Source: Liolophura sinensis (taxonomy: Eukaryota > Mollusca > Polyplacophora > Chitonida > Chitonidae). Taken from it: a stretch of DNA of 60,000 bases. How positions within the stretch are numbered: position 1 is the stretch's first letter; each line of letters starts with the position of its first letter. Below are positions 19,205-31,383 of this stretch, piece after piece. A model generated the notes under the pieces. It worked only from the letters and a program-made list of their open reading frames with translations. It made no database searches and was not told the origin of the DNA. Both the position numbers and the translations under genes were made by a program. Where the stretch lies: positions 22,191,808 to 22,251,807 of the forward strand of contig NC_088301.1 in assembly GCF_032854445.1 (NCBI RefSeq), given 5' to 3'.

Positions 19205-19345
19205 TCCTCTCTGAGCTGAAAGGAAAGCAAGGCAGCAACAAGTACTGTTTTTAAGGTCTTTGGTACCACCCAACCTTGGTTTGATTCCAGGTCTCGCGAC
19301 TTCGAGGCCGACAGCTCTATAACAATTGGGCCACCAAAGCACACT
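19205..19345 (-). mobile_element. tRNA-derived SINE fragment related to family S2
   Basis: The reverse strand carries a tRNA-like head. The plus strand shows AAGGTCTTTGGTACCACC, TTTGATTCCAGG (reverse B box) and CGACAGCTCTATAAC (reverse A-box region). A diverged sister lies at 4870-5060. Confidence 0.6.
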
Positions 19346-19954
19346 TTCATAAAAGGCACTGTATAGGTTACAGTGCCTTGAGATGTCATTTATAAGAAAA
19401 GTTACAAACCCTTTTTTACAAAGTTTGGGAAAGTGATTCCCGATCCTTGCAATGTCCTGACTGCAAAAACTTTTTCATGTTTCATCTACCCTGATCATGC
19501 AGCTCAAAACACTTCACAATTTAGTATTAAACTACGTATACATGTATGAACAGACACTCATTCGTTGAATGCACTTGACACATACTACAACAATCACAGA
19601 CAGGTCAACCAATATGGTCAAAATACTCTCTGATCCGAAATCTCACTCAATATCCATGCAGCGATTCTCACCACATCAGTGTCAGGCCTGTAACTTACGT
19701 TTAGAGTACATGTATGTTCCTGCGTAAATTGTACTTGTCCATTATTTCGGGATATGTAAACTCTGGCTTAATTACCAAATGGGTACAGAATCAATGCTGA
19801 CTGGCTGAACGATTAAAGCAGCTGTGCTGCGAACAGTTATAAACTTAGCGTATACGAAAGTTCCAATATTAGCGTAAGTATATTTCGTTGCGGTGTTAAC
19901 AATTAGTGATTAGTTATATGATATATGTATGAGGATGTGAACAAACCAAATTAT

Positions 19955-20180
19955 GGTTTAACTTCAGCAATTTATTATTCAGGTTGTATTCTATTTTCAG
20001 ATGCTGTAAACGTTTTTTTGCAGTTGAATTTATTCACACAAGTATTATAAAAAATTACATCGAAAACGATTTGTTTGTGTCACTAAAGATGCAAGCTTCC
20101 TAAAACTGCACAAATTATTTCTCTACACCCCTTAGTGCTTTCAGAATGATTCAAAATATTGGTCACAGTGGTGGTTGTAA
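19955..20180 (-). repeat. Dispersed repeat family R1, copy 2
   Basis: Inverted relative to 58075-58285. It carries GTCACTAAAGATGCAAGCTT, AAACTGCACAAATTATTTC and CTCTACACCCC. Confidence 0.7.
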
Positions 20181-20309
20181 CTACGATTTATTCTACATGT
20201 GAATTATTATAATCGAAATGTATGAACAAAATTTTGCAACAGCACTTGACAAATTTAATTAACATTCAATTAGCCTGTCAGCACAGATTCTGCATCCATT
20301 TAAAAAGCC

Positions 20310-20470
20310 ATACTCCTTAAAGCTCATGTGCCACTCTCTACGTTCACTTTGCCTCGCTGTCACCAATGGCAAATTTCATACTGAAATCTTTGACATCGAC
20401 AAGTTCAGTGGGGTCGTGGTGATGAGGCAGGAAGTCAGAAAACACAAAAAACTTCGTAATAATACGTTAT
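20310..20470 (+). repeat. Dispersed repeat family R3, partial copy
   Basis: Contains GGGGTCGTGGTGATGAGGCAG, the GAAGTCAGAAAACAC region and upstream CTTTGCCTCGCTGTCACC, matching the first half of the copies at 10945 and 56190. Confidence 0.55.
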
Positions 20471-22129
20471 ACATACACATTCCCATTATATAAAGTATGC
20501 ACAAAATAATTCTAACCAATGACAGCCCTCAAAGTGCTTCTAAGCAAATATACATGAGGAAATATAGGAGGTTGTTTTAGTAAAAATATTGGATAATACA
20601 GGAAACTCCAGACTTACTTCTGAAATTGATCTATCTGATTGTTGTTTTATAACATCATGCCTACTCAAGAATTTTTCAGATATACACTGGTGGTCAGTTT
20701 TAAGAAACTTCAATTTCATGAAACTGGTAAACCACTGGCAAGTCAGTGCGTTATGTGACGTACCGATATGTGGTTTTTCACGATGTTAATAAGGCTGTGC
20801 AATCCGTCACACCTGAGCGCCATCACATACTTATTGTCACCAAGGTCCCATAAACACAGAGTCTGGAAATCAAGAAATCCAGGATTGAACCCACTAGATG
20901 ACATAGTACATGTACAACCGTATACAGCTAGGACAATGGAAGGAAATGAAAATGGAGGGTTCAGGGGCCCCACAAGGCCCCGGAAGCTCTTGGACCGTTA
21001 TATAGCCGTACACATGTTTCAGCGTCTTTTAAAAGAGAACAATCTACATGTAGGTTGTGATTAATATACTGCTCCTTTTTGCATTTTTTACTTATTGGAT
21101 TGCTTCTGTATTTTACATGCAAGTACTTACTTTACGTAGAAATACACGCTGTCAGTAAAAATATCTACTCAACTGGTGCATGCAGATAAACTGACCAATG
21201 TTAATGATACATTGACCAGAGCAACCAGCCTGTAGTCAGCAGGGTGGCGAGGTGGCAAGGTCATAAAAAAGGCAAAAGTAATGACTATCCCATCTTAAAC
21301 TAAGGGTGGGGGTCCAGGGGCCGCCAAGGATCCGGAAACTGAAAGATTCCAGACATTCGGGACCGGTTCTAACTCCCTTATCAACCAATTATCGTAAATT
21401 AAACACAAACAGATATACTGAGCCTTTATCGGGAAAAATAATTTCTGCATTAAACTGGAGCTCGCCTGAATAGGGAGGGGTTATCCGCAACTGACTTCAA
21501 GAGGGAATTCTTATCCAACATTATCATAAAAACCTAGGTAAATTCATTATTTTAACATTCTTTGTGATAGAAAACATGCAGACATGGCTCCATAAAAGCG
21601 GGGTATTATTGCCTTGCTGCAACTATGCCATAAAATTGGGCAAATACTGTGCTAAGTTTTACCGGTGACTGGTGGGTAAGAGGTCTTTTGGAGGAACAGA
21701 CGTACATGTGTATGTTTTCACTCCACTTGAATGCCGAGTTACACTGACCAATTTCGCAAATTACAAAACTTCAGATACCTATTGTTTTCATTAGCCGTAA
21801 TAAAAAAAAAAATCCCTACCATCCTACTTTTTTCCAATGGGGTTAGGTTACCCCCAACAATGAATTTTTTAAGGATGGCCTCATTGATTATTATAGAAAT
21901 TTTTGAATATGGTGTAAGCGACAAAGGCCACCCAAAAATGTATCAGCTCATGTAGCCTACATGTACCTTGTACAAGCTAAAAAAAAAAAATGAGCGAAAT
22001 GACAGTGGAGAAATTTGGAGCGAACTTTTTTTTATAGAAACAAATATAGAAAAACATAGGAGGGTCTGGAAAATTTAGGAAATATAGGAACACTCCGAGG
22101 CCTGCAAATGACTGTGAATGCTGATTTCG

Positions 22130-22265
22130 AGTTGAGGCCAAACTTACTCAAGTATGAGTGTGTCTAACAAAGGGTTCCAAAGGTCAAGTTTGTCTAGTGG
22201 TGGCAGTGATGTAAAGCGGGCATATAGAGAGCAGCACATGCACTTCTAGGAGTATGCCATACACC
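22130..22265 (+). repeat. Dispersed repeat family R3, partial copy
   Basis: Contains TTCCAAAGGTCAAGTTTGTC, TAGTGGTGGCAGTGATGTAAA and an AGAGAGCAGCAC block, matching the second half of the family. Confidence 0.6.
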
Positions 22266-22296
22266 ATACACGTATGTACGATGCTTGTTAGATTGA

Positions 22297-22542
22297 TTTA
22301 TTTATTTATTTGATTGGTGTTTTACGCCTTACTCAAGAATATTTCACTTATACGACGGCGGCCAGCATTATGGTGGGAGGAAACTGAGGAGAGCCCGGGG
22401 GAAACCCACGACCATCCGCATGTAATGCTGGCAAACCTTCCCACTTATGGCAGCATGAGCTGGACTTGATCTCACGACAACCGCATTGGTGAGTCTTCTG
22501 GGTCATTACGCTGCGTTAACACGCTAACCAACCGAGCCCCCC
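22297..22542 (-). mobile_element. tRNA-derived SINE, family S1, full length
   Basis: Best reference copy in the window. Read on the minus strand it begins with a tRNA head (A box in GGCTCGGTTGGTTAGCG, B-box region GAGATCAAGTCCAGCTC), followed by CATGCTG, the GGTTTGCCAGCATT segment, ATGGTCGTGGGTTTCCCCCG, a CCACCATAATGCTGGCC block and the 3' end GTAAAACACCAATCAAATAA with an AATAA-repeat tail. About 245 bp. Confidence 0.93.
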
Positions 22543-22561
22543 AACCAACGCTAGAAGTTGC

Positions 22562-22745
22562 ATTTGTTCCCAGATTCTGCGAGTTCTTTTAATCTTAGGA
22601 AGGTGTTTTGAGGTTTGTTTAGGCTGCAGCCGGGTAGGATGATATCACTTTCAGCGCCAAAAGTCATTTATGAAATTAATTTATTTGCCTCTAAAAACGC
22701 AATCCAAAGGGTAAAATTCTACGGCATTTCAGTACCTTACAAATT
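22562..22745 (+). repeat. Dispersed repeat family R2, copy 1
   Basis: Shares GATTCTG, TTAGGAAGGTGTTTTGAGG, GATGATATCAC and GCGCCAAAAGTC with 24345-24545 and 29190-29325, and in reverse with 34825-34915 and 39220-39345. Confidence 0.7.
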
Positions 22746-23835
22746 ATAATGCATTATGGTGAATAGTGATTGTACATTTTGTGTTTTACAATAAAATATT
22801 ACTTAAGTTCTAGGCAATATCATATTCACATACATGTACAACACACTGGGTTATACCATATGGGGTCTGCTTCCACATCCATGTAGTCAACTATAACAGG
22901 TGGGGTGGGGGTGGTGTGGAGTGGGGTGGGGTAGGGGTTTCTATGGAATGCTATAGAGCAATGGATAATGCAAATTGACTGGGTCACCTTCAGATGTGTA
23001 AAGGGGTTCGTGGTTGCCTTATCCCATGTAATTCAATAAAACCCTGTTACGTGTACATTACATGCATAACTACACATTGAGCAAGCATTATTTGTTTGTT
23101 GCTGTTTTTTTTTTGTTACACTATCATACATCCAGGGACATTCCTCATCATGAAGACAATTTCCGTTTATAGTTGGCTCAAGTCTTCACCCACCTGTGCC
23201 AAATGTAGAGCTCCGACTGAATGGATATTCATTTGAAGCTGACCACACCAGGTTACAGGGTTATTCTTTCATTCACACATTACAACATAGTAGCGTTTTA
23301 AAATATAAATGGCGTAAGAAAGCCACAGATCTGCGACTTCACAACAGATGCTCAAATCCTGCTGTTGATCGCCACACCCCTCAAGAAATACTGTTACAAT
23401 CATTGCATTGAAAAATAATTGCAGCTAGGCATATCACACCTGCTGAGAAAATTTACAAAAAATATACATTTTTGTATGCAAGAATAAACCATATGTGCAG
23501 AAGACTATATGATACGGATTTTATACCTATAGGCACCAGGTACAACGTGAACTGTGACTACTACCAATTCATTGCACAACCAGTTCTGTTTAGTTCAACA
23601 CTGTAATTTGGCCAAGCATTTATTAACACATCACATAAACAAGACCAAGTGATGACAAAAAAAAAAAACTCAAACTTAAATGCAACTGGTACCTACAGTT
23701 TAATACACTAAAGTAACTTACCAGGCAAAACAAATGTAATCACCCTTGTTCACGAGACACTATCAATTGTCAAAGAAAAACATCAGGGATATATGCCTGA
23801 TATAATTACTGCCCAAGAATGTCAATGGATAATGG

Positions 23836-24316
23836 TTAAAGGCAAAGAAAACACTAAAATGAAGTACACATCAGATGAAAAACCAGTAAACACTGTCCAG
23901 GAGAATAGTACAATGTATATTTTTTTCGAATTTTTCCAACTGAGTAAAATGCTTTTAAAACCTCGGGTTCTACAGTGGTACGTAATGGCCCAGGACGAAA
24001 CAATGAGGTCACATCCATATTTTCCTTTGAAATAGTTGGTTTCAAGGTCAATTCGGCAAATGCATTCCTAGATCCCTGTGTACAGGTATATGCATTCAGA
24101 ATAATGAAATCTAGTAGTCTATGTATTTTAAATGACAAAAACCTGATGTGACATCACTGCTCTGAACAAGGTCAGAAAAGGTCATTGCAGAACCCAAAGT
24201 TTTGAACCCATTTCACTGGGTTGAGGCGAAAAAAAAAAATCCAGATATTTTTGTGGACCTTGTTAATGGTCTTTCATCTGACACATACTTCACATTAGTC
24301 TTTTCTTCGCCTTTAG
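23836..24316. mobile_element. Foldback / MITE-like element family B, fullest copy
   Basis: Left end GGCAAAGAAAACAC, GAAGTACACATCAGATGA and GTAAACA pair as an inverted repeat with right end TTAATGGTCTTTCATCTGAC, CATACTTCAC and TTCTTCGCCTTTAGGG. No ORF of transposase type. A second copy is at 36055-36376 and a fragment at 6195-6370. Confidence 0.7.
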
Positions 24317-24344
24317 GGTAAAGGTGAATGATTTAAAATATCGT

Positions 24345-24545
24345 TCATGATAAAGTTGCCAATTTGGCCCGATTCTGACAGTTATGTTGATCTTAGAAAG
24401 GTGTTATGGGGCTTGTTCAGAAAAAAGGGTACTATCCCACTGCAAACATGTAAATGTCAGCACCAAAGGTTATATTTTATGACATCTGATTTATTTGACT
24501 CTAAAAATTCACTTTTTTTGCACAAAATATTTTAGTACATTGAAC
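24345..24545 (+). repeat. Dispersed repeat family R2, copy 2
   Basis: CCCGATTCTGACAG, CTTAGAAAGGTGTTATGGGG, GTCAGCACCAAAGG and GACTCTAAAAATTC. Directly follows the family B foldback element. Confidence 0.7.
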
Positions 24546-26238
24546 ATATATAATTTTTGTCTTACCCCTTCTGTGAACGAAAATCATGAATTAAGTAAGG
24601 GAGAGTGGCTTCATGGGAAGCACACAAGTATCCCTTATCAGAAGTTACTCCTAATAACCTACTTTTGCTATGCAAGTCGATACCAAATGATCTCCAAGAT
24701 GGCCGACGAGATGTTTTGGTGAAGCCGTGACATTCCCTGCACACCATCTGCACCCCATTTCTTTAAGTGCATGTGTTCTGTGAGATGCATGCCTTTCTAT
24801 ATATATACCGGTACTCCATGCACTGCATTTCACAACTGAGTTTAAAGGTGTGATCCTTAAATGCATGAATATCAGCTAAAACAAAGAATTTCAAAACACA
24901 ATACACAAGGAAATAACCTATTGGTAATCCTCTAAGCCTGTCTTCAATGGACAGTCCATATATTCCAACAGATGAACTAAGTCAAATTGTACAGAATTAT
25001 GTACATTATAAAAAATAAAAAAAAACATTATAACTGTTATTAGTGTTATACTTGTTTCATGAATGGTGTCCATACATCATCATTATTAATCACAATCATA
25101 CACTAAACTTCATGCCACATGCTGAACAAAGCTATCATATGCCATATCAGCTAGCTGTCATGACCACTGAAGAGCCTGAACTTCAATAACGGAATTGGAC
25201 TTCAATTTACCATTTGAAAGAGTCCATTCCAATGGTTTTCATCCATACAGTATGTTTACCCATAGATTAATGATTTTTCCACAGATCATGACAATCCTAA
25301 ATTTCAATTAAATTTCAAGTGTGCATTATAAGGTCTAAAACAAAGTGTGAAAGCACAAAACATTAGAATTACACACATTAACAAATAGTCTTTCCGCTAT
25401 AAATTATTAGAAAAATTTTTCTAGGATTTCAAACATGATAAAAAAAAAAAAAAAAAATGATCCCAAGAATTTACTGACTGCTTTACAAGCATGCATACTG
25501 AAGCCCTACCAATATGCATGGTTTAACACAATTTACAGGTCTCAAATGATTACTGAAGTTCTATTCAAAAATGTATTACTTAACATCCCTGAATACAATA
25601 TTGTCCTTACTGTTTGCCCATTTCCTAATGGATCAAGTTTACATCAAGCAATCCCCAGGGTATCTCAAAATGAGGTCATGCTCTACTGTGAATATTCATG
25701 AAACACAACATGAATGCTGCTTTTGTGACATTCAGGGCTCTTTCTCACGAACACATTTTCACATATAAAATTCAAAAGGCATCACAGAGAGCAAAGCAAT
25801 GTTCAACAGAATTTTGGCTTTGTTATCTACAATACATACACATGTAGGTATATATCCAACATTCTATTATACTTTGGACTGTCCTCCTACATACAACACT
25901 GAACGTCAACGGGTCTAAAATCAGAAACGCACGCTTCAGAACATACCCGCGTCACAAAACTCCACCTTGGACAACACCATTTAACAGTAGGGGGTTATTC
26001 ACAGATGTTCAGGCCACAAATTCATTCATGCTGACGACAACAAAACTCATGCTGACTGCTTTACCCCTCTAGCTGTATTGTGTGGGTATGGCCCTTTCCA
26101 TGATGCTTTTGAGCAGGTGTTGACAGCGGATAAGAAACTGCAGCAAAATGGGGGAGGAAGGTTGTGCAAGTTGCACTGTGTTTGCATCATTTTGTGTGAA
26201 ATAAATTTGTAAAAGTTTTAAAGTAGCTAAAATAGAAT
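24546..26238. other. Gene-free stretch
   Basis: AT-rich, with a short A run at 25440. No convincing coding or repeat signal recognised. Confidence 0.45.
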
Positions 26239-26363
26239 AGAAATAATGACTCTTTATTGATTTTAGACTGGTAAATGTGGAAGAGTTGACATTTTAGACC
26301 TCAGCTCTTCCACATTTACTGGTTTAAAATCAACAACAATGACTCAATGGAGTCATTATTTCT
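26239..26363. mobile_element. Short foldback hairpin element
   Basis: Nearly the whole 125 bp is an inverted repeat. Left arm AGAAATAATGACTC, GATTTTAGACTGGTAAATG and TGGAAGAG pair with right arm CTCTTCCA, CATTTACTGGTTTAAAATC and GAGTCATTATTTCT. The loop is about 15 bp, and the right arm has about 17 extra bases containing a second GACTCA. Typical of a palindromic MITE. Confidence 0.8.
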
Positions 26364-26654
26364 TAAATGCACATCTAACAATTACATTCACAAAATCGAA
26401 AGGCAGACGTCTTGATAACAGAAAGCACCGAATGAACGTACTGCTATCATCAGTCACAACATTTAACTGCTGACCGCACACATGTAGTCACCACTTTTTT
26501 CAAAACTTACAGTCCTTGTCTTGTTAGTCATGACATGCCAGTAGTACACATAGCTTAATTTTATTCTCCGCTATGAACTTGACAGAGCATTATTAAAATA
26601 TATAGACCCTTTTCACGGAGTGAGTAATTTATACACTTCTACTCACACCTATAA

Positions 26655-27060
26655 TGAATACACTGAGTGAACCATGACAATACACCTGTGCACGGAGTGA
26701 ACCAACATAATACACCTTTGCACTGAGTGAACCACAACAATACACCTGTGCGCTAAGTGAACCACCACAACACACCTGTGCACTGAGTGAACCACCACAA
26801 AACACCTGTGCACTGAGTGAACCACAACAATACACCTGTGTGCTAAGTGAACCACCACAACACACCTGTGCACTGAGTGAACCACCACAATACACCTGTG
26901 CACTGAGTGAACCACCACAATACACCTGTGCACTGAGTGAACCACCACAAGACACCTGTGCAAGGAGTGAACCAACATAATACACATGTGCAGAGTGAAA
27001 AAACTACAATACACCTGTGCACTGAGTGAATCACCACAATTCACATGTGCACTAAGTAAA
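26655..27060 (+). repeat. 30-bp minisatellite
   Basis: About 12 copies of a unit made of ACCACCACAATACACCTG and TGCACTGAGTGA, degenerating at both ends. Long open frames on the minus strand are due to the period being a multiple of three. Confidence 0.95.
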
Positions 27061-27440
27061 TCCCCACAATACACTTCCATATGACGCCTGTACACTGAGC
27101 TAGTGAATCATTGCAATACACTTTCATTTGACACCTGTACAATGAGTGAATCCCCACAATATGGTTCCATACGACACCTGTAAATAGTGAATCATCACGA
27201 TACGCTTCCACGTGACACCTGTACCATGAGTGAATCACCACAATACACTTCCATACGACACCTGTAAATTGTGAATCATCACGATATGCTTCCACGTGAC
27301 ACCTGTACCATGAGTGAATAACCATAATACACTTCCATACGACACCTGTAAATTGTGAATCATCACGATATGCTTCCACGTGACACCTGTACCATGAGTG
27401 AATAACCATAATACACTTCCACAGGACACCTTTGCACTGA
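27061..27440 (+). repeat. Two-step tandem array, ~42-bp half-units in ~84-bp repeats
   Basis: Continues the 30-bp array with a longer form. Half-units AATACACTTCCATACGACACC and TGCTTCCACGTGACACCTGT alternate, each followed by a GTGAATCA segment. Three higher-order copies fall near 27233, 27318 and 27402. Confidence 0.88.
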
Positions 27441-28480
27441 CTGAAACACAACAAACTAGGGTATATCAAAGACGACATACATAGTGTAACTCCTTTCAAT
27501 GACCATTACTCAAGTGTACATGCACATTGAATTGGCAAATATTATGTCAGGTTGGGTATAGCATGAGTACAGCAGCAGTTGTATAAGAACTATGTGCTAT
27601 GTCATGTGTCTTATGTCAAGCAAACAGTCAAAGAGACAGAAAAATCTTCCACCAAAGAGGTACTGATGCCCTGCAAAATGGTCCTTATTCACATGCAGAC
27701 AAGTAATACAAATAACCTTGACCTCTCTTATTTTACCCATCGTCAGAAACGGCTTGGGAACAGGAGTACCTGCTTAAACGACCATACGAAAGTACTGTCA
27801 CATTTACTCATACGCAAATACAAATACAGTCTGTTCACATCTTTTGGCCTAAATGAATATCCATGAGGGATCGACAAGATAAGTAACTCTGACTGTCTTC
27901 ACCAGTGTAGCAAAAGGCTAGATCCAGATGTTCCCTCATGATGACTAGAGTTTGGCTGCCATGATCTCGCTCTACAGGCTGATAAACATTGCTGGTTAAA
28001 TAAGCCTGCTTTTCAGTAGGGGTACAACTCAATAATCAACCCTATACAGTATTCATACCGCTTTTCTGGTCCAGAACTTGCATGAAGAAAATTATTATGT
28101 AATTAACGCCCTACAATCCTAATATTCTAGATAGTGCTGTGCTCATCAAAACTAACCATCCAAACCTTATTGACTATCACAAATATACATGACATTTATA
28201 TGATATGCCCCATCAGCAAAGCTACGTGTAACACGGTACACAAAATTTTCTTTGGTGATTTGACGCAGTGCACGTGTACATGAAGTGAAACTTTGAAAGT
28301 CAGATCAAGTGTCACAGATTTCAGAGTTACACAATTTGTGTTCAGTGTGTGCTAATACATGAATATATTATAAGTTAAATGCCAATCTTCACTGCACAAA
28401 AATCTGACCAATCTCCAGCACACATACTCATTCTACTACAGGTCAAAGTTATGTATCATTCTTTCCAGCTTAACTTTCAG
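27441..28480. other. Gene-free stretch
   Basis: No coding sequence, SINE or array recognised. Possibly part of a long NRBP1 3' region or intergenic. Confidence 0.45.
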
Positions 28481-28540
28481 AAATATTTATTTGATTGGAG
28501 TTTTAAGTCGTACTCAAGAATATTTCACTTAAAACGAGAC
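28481..28540 (-). mobile_element. SINE S1 3'-end fragment
   Basis: TATTTATTTGATTGGAGTTTT and TACTCAAGAATATTTCACTT. Only the 3' end of the element is kept. Confidence 0.75.
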
Positions 28541-29189
28541 CTCAGAGAGGCCTTAAAAATTATACTTTTGATGAATGCTAAAAAATTTTCTAAAAAGAAA
28601 ATAATCATTAATCGTAAATAATAAAGACCATAGCATCATCAATACCAATGTAAATGGCACGCCAACAACAGCCAAACCTTGCCACCGCCCATTTTCAAAT
28701 CAGCTCACTCTGTGGCTATATTTTAGTCAGCTGTGTCCGGCATAGTCAGAGAAGGATAATTTCTAAGAATCCATGGATTAAAATCAAAGATGAGTGCACC
28801 ATTGAAAAGGAAATAGACTAAGTGACTGGGTGTTCTTCATTTCAATTAATTTTTTTAATAATGAACGCAGCCAACTAATACAAAAGAATTACATGTTTAA
28901 TTTGAGAATATGCTGTCCCACGAATCAAACTGGCTGCTGACAAAGATGACACGTTAAATGTAGTCGAGTATAGATCTTACTCCGAGATTGCTCTGACGTT
29001 TGATTTGGCAAAGATTTGTTCGGCCAACAATGGCTTCATTTAAAAACCTGTGGCAGTTACCTACTGTTGTCAAACATGTCAAGGCCATCAGTACATACCA
29101 TTACAGAATCTCTGGCCCACACAGCCTTACGGTTATGGCGTCTGCACCCCCAAATGACCATAAAGTTCATCCATGACTAACCTGTCCAT

Positions 29190-29325
29190 TTTTCCTGGAC
29201 TCTGAGAGTTCTATTGATTTTAGAAAGATCTTTTGAGGTTGGCCTCGAACATGGGATGATATTCTACTGGAAAATTGAAAGTTTTAGCACCAAAAAGTCA
29301 GATTTTGTAACATTTACATGCCACA
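29190..29325 (+). repeat. Dispersed repeat family R2, copy 3
   Basis: TCCTGGACTCTGAGAGTTC, TTTTAGAAAGATCTTTTGAGG, GGGATGATATTCTACTGG and TAGCACCAAAAAGTCAG. Confidence 0.65.
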
Positions 29326-29864
29326 GATGCACAGTTGTGGCTGAAATGTTAAGTCATTGAGGGTAATTTTAGTTTCAAACTACCAAGGCAACTGCTGGAA
29401 GCTTTCTAAAGGAGAGCATCAGGTTTGGGTCCATCCCTTACCGAATAAAATTTGGGACTAAAACAGAAATGAATCTGTGGCTGAACTTTTACACTGAGGA
29501 GATCACAGCCGGAATGACAATTCCGATTTTGTTTGATTAACAGCAATTCAGAATGCTTGGTGTAAGAGCAAAACTGGCTATATGGTCAAATGGTAAGTAC
29601 CGATATGTTAGCTGGTTCCGTCACAACTTCAAATTCCTTTAATAATAAGAAACCATCCACAATATGTTCACCAAATCCAGCTCAACTTCGCCTAAAACGT
29701 TTGAACCCTGTAGATATATACTTCATAGCGCTCGTGCATTTTGTCAAGCCCTCATCATGCTCAAGGTTATCAGTTGTGCCTACATGTCATAATGTTCAGT
29801 CAAAGCCTTTCATTTTGCCTTAAATTAAAAAAAAAAAAAAAACAAACATCAAAATATTTTGACT

Positions 29865-30190
29865 TGTGCTTCTTAGGCCACATCAGTTCAATTTTTTGTT
29901 CTACGAGCAGAATGAATCTTATCCCAATGTAAATGGCAGCAAATTAAACATAAAACCGAAAATGGAAAATGTGTGAAATGTGCACTGCCCCAACAGCTGT
30001 TAATGTTACAGACATATTTATGTGATTGGACAGCCTTGAAAAACCAGGAAATCACCAAAACCTGTAGATAGGACCAAACAAAAGAAGTGTTTAATTTCAT
30101 TTTCATTCCATTTTTTTTTTCCAGTGAGGCTTGCCCGTAAAACACACCATAAAATTGGTGTCGCTTTTCAACAGAAAATATATTTTTTTA
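29865..30190 (+). repeat. Dispersed repeat family R4, copy 2
   Basis: Same orientation as 18275-18620, sharing AGAATGAATCTT, CCTTGAAAAACCAG and AAAATTGGTGTC. Confidence 0.6.
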
Positions 30191-31287
30191 AAAACAACAC
30201 TTTTCAATCTTGCTGTCTGGAGCTCTCCCTTAAAATCTATGCACTAGTACAATAAACTCACTAAGACTTTGAACTGGCAGACTGTTAATATAACAGACAT
30301 CAGAACCAGAATATTAAAGAATGCGAGTGGAATTTTTCAAATCTCTCCACTAGGGACAAATTCTGATGTTTACAAAACTATTGCATATATTATATGCACA
30401 TAATACACATTTGTACTTGTTAGTGATTAATGAAATCTTCTACCTCCAAAGTGACATGCTTGAAGGAGCCAGCTGAATATTGGAATATTGCCTCCTTGTT
30501 GGTATATTCAGTTTGATATATAAACATATTTACATTTGCATTGACTATATTATTTCGTAATTGTATAATAATATTGTATACGTTATGACTAGACATCAAT
30601 GTAAGACTGAGGCTTGCACTTGCCATTACCGCTTCACCTGACAATCAGATGGGACACCTGTCTGTCAAAACAGACCAATTACATAATGACATCATTCTCT
30701 ATACATGCCATGCATTGTGGGATTAAAGCACAAGCCTTAGCAGTCAGAACAGCCAAGAAATTGTTTGGTGTGCTCTAGCCAACTCCAGTAAACCTTGCCC
30801 TTAAACAATTGTCAGCCTCCAAGTTCATCACAGGCTTTGTCATCCCGCTGAAGCAGGTAAAGCGATGCTTACATTAAAAGTGGTCTATTGGAGACTCATG
30901 AGACTGGCCACACAATCTTCAGGGTATTAGCCAAGTAAGCCACCTTCATTAATATCACAAGTGACATATTAAGCAGATTTCTGTGTAAGTAGTATTTAAC
31001 TGTGCTACACAGCGTGAAACACATGGCAGCTGTATTTAAGTACAGACATACAAAGTGTCGTCTATAAAAGCACTTTACACTTTGATCGCTGGTAGCAAAA
31101 AAGGCACTCTATTTTTTCTTGTTTTCGGTAATTGGAAGAACAGCGGCATTGCACTGTGAAGATGACAGCTCTGGCATTCTGAGCTGAGAGCGCACGAAAT
31201 GTCACGATGAGTGGCTGGTAACCAGACCAATTCCAGCAGTAACCAGTAGCCCCCTTGCAACCAGGGCAAGTGCCCCTGGAACCAGAC
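30191..31287. other. Region downstream of NRBP1, presumed 3' UTR and intergenic
   Basis: Follows the NRBP1 stop codon on the minus strand. No firm poly(A) signal was identified, and no repeat or ORF of note. Confidence 0.4.
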
Positions 31288-31383
31288 TCAAGCTGCTGCC
31301 TCCACCACTGGAGATGAGGTGCCATTCACCGCTCTCGACTTCAGTCCTTCCTCAATCTTGTTGGCCACTTTATCACGGTCATG
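31288..31383 (-). CDS. NRBP1: NRBP1 exon 14 (terminal)
   Basis: 31 codons and TGA. Acceptor CTGCAG. Encodes HDRDKVANKIEEGLKSRAVN and a short tail ending VVEAAA. Confidence 0.9.
   Translation of the reverse strand, partial: HDRDKVANKIEEGLKSRAVNGTSSPVVEAAA

Noticed and set aside
26629-27499. Several open frames of 118-152 codons on the minus strand
   Set aside because: They track the 30-bp and ~84-bp tandem arrays, with no start context, splice sites or family match.
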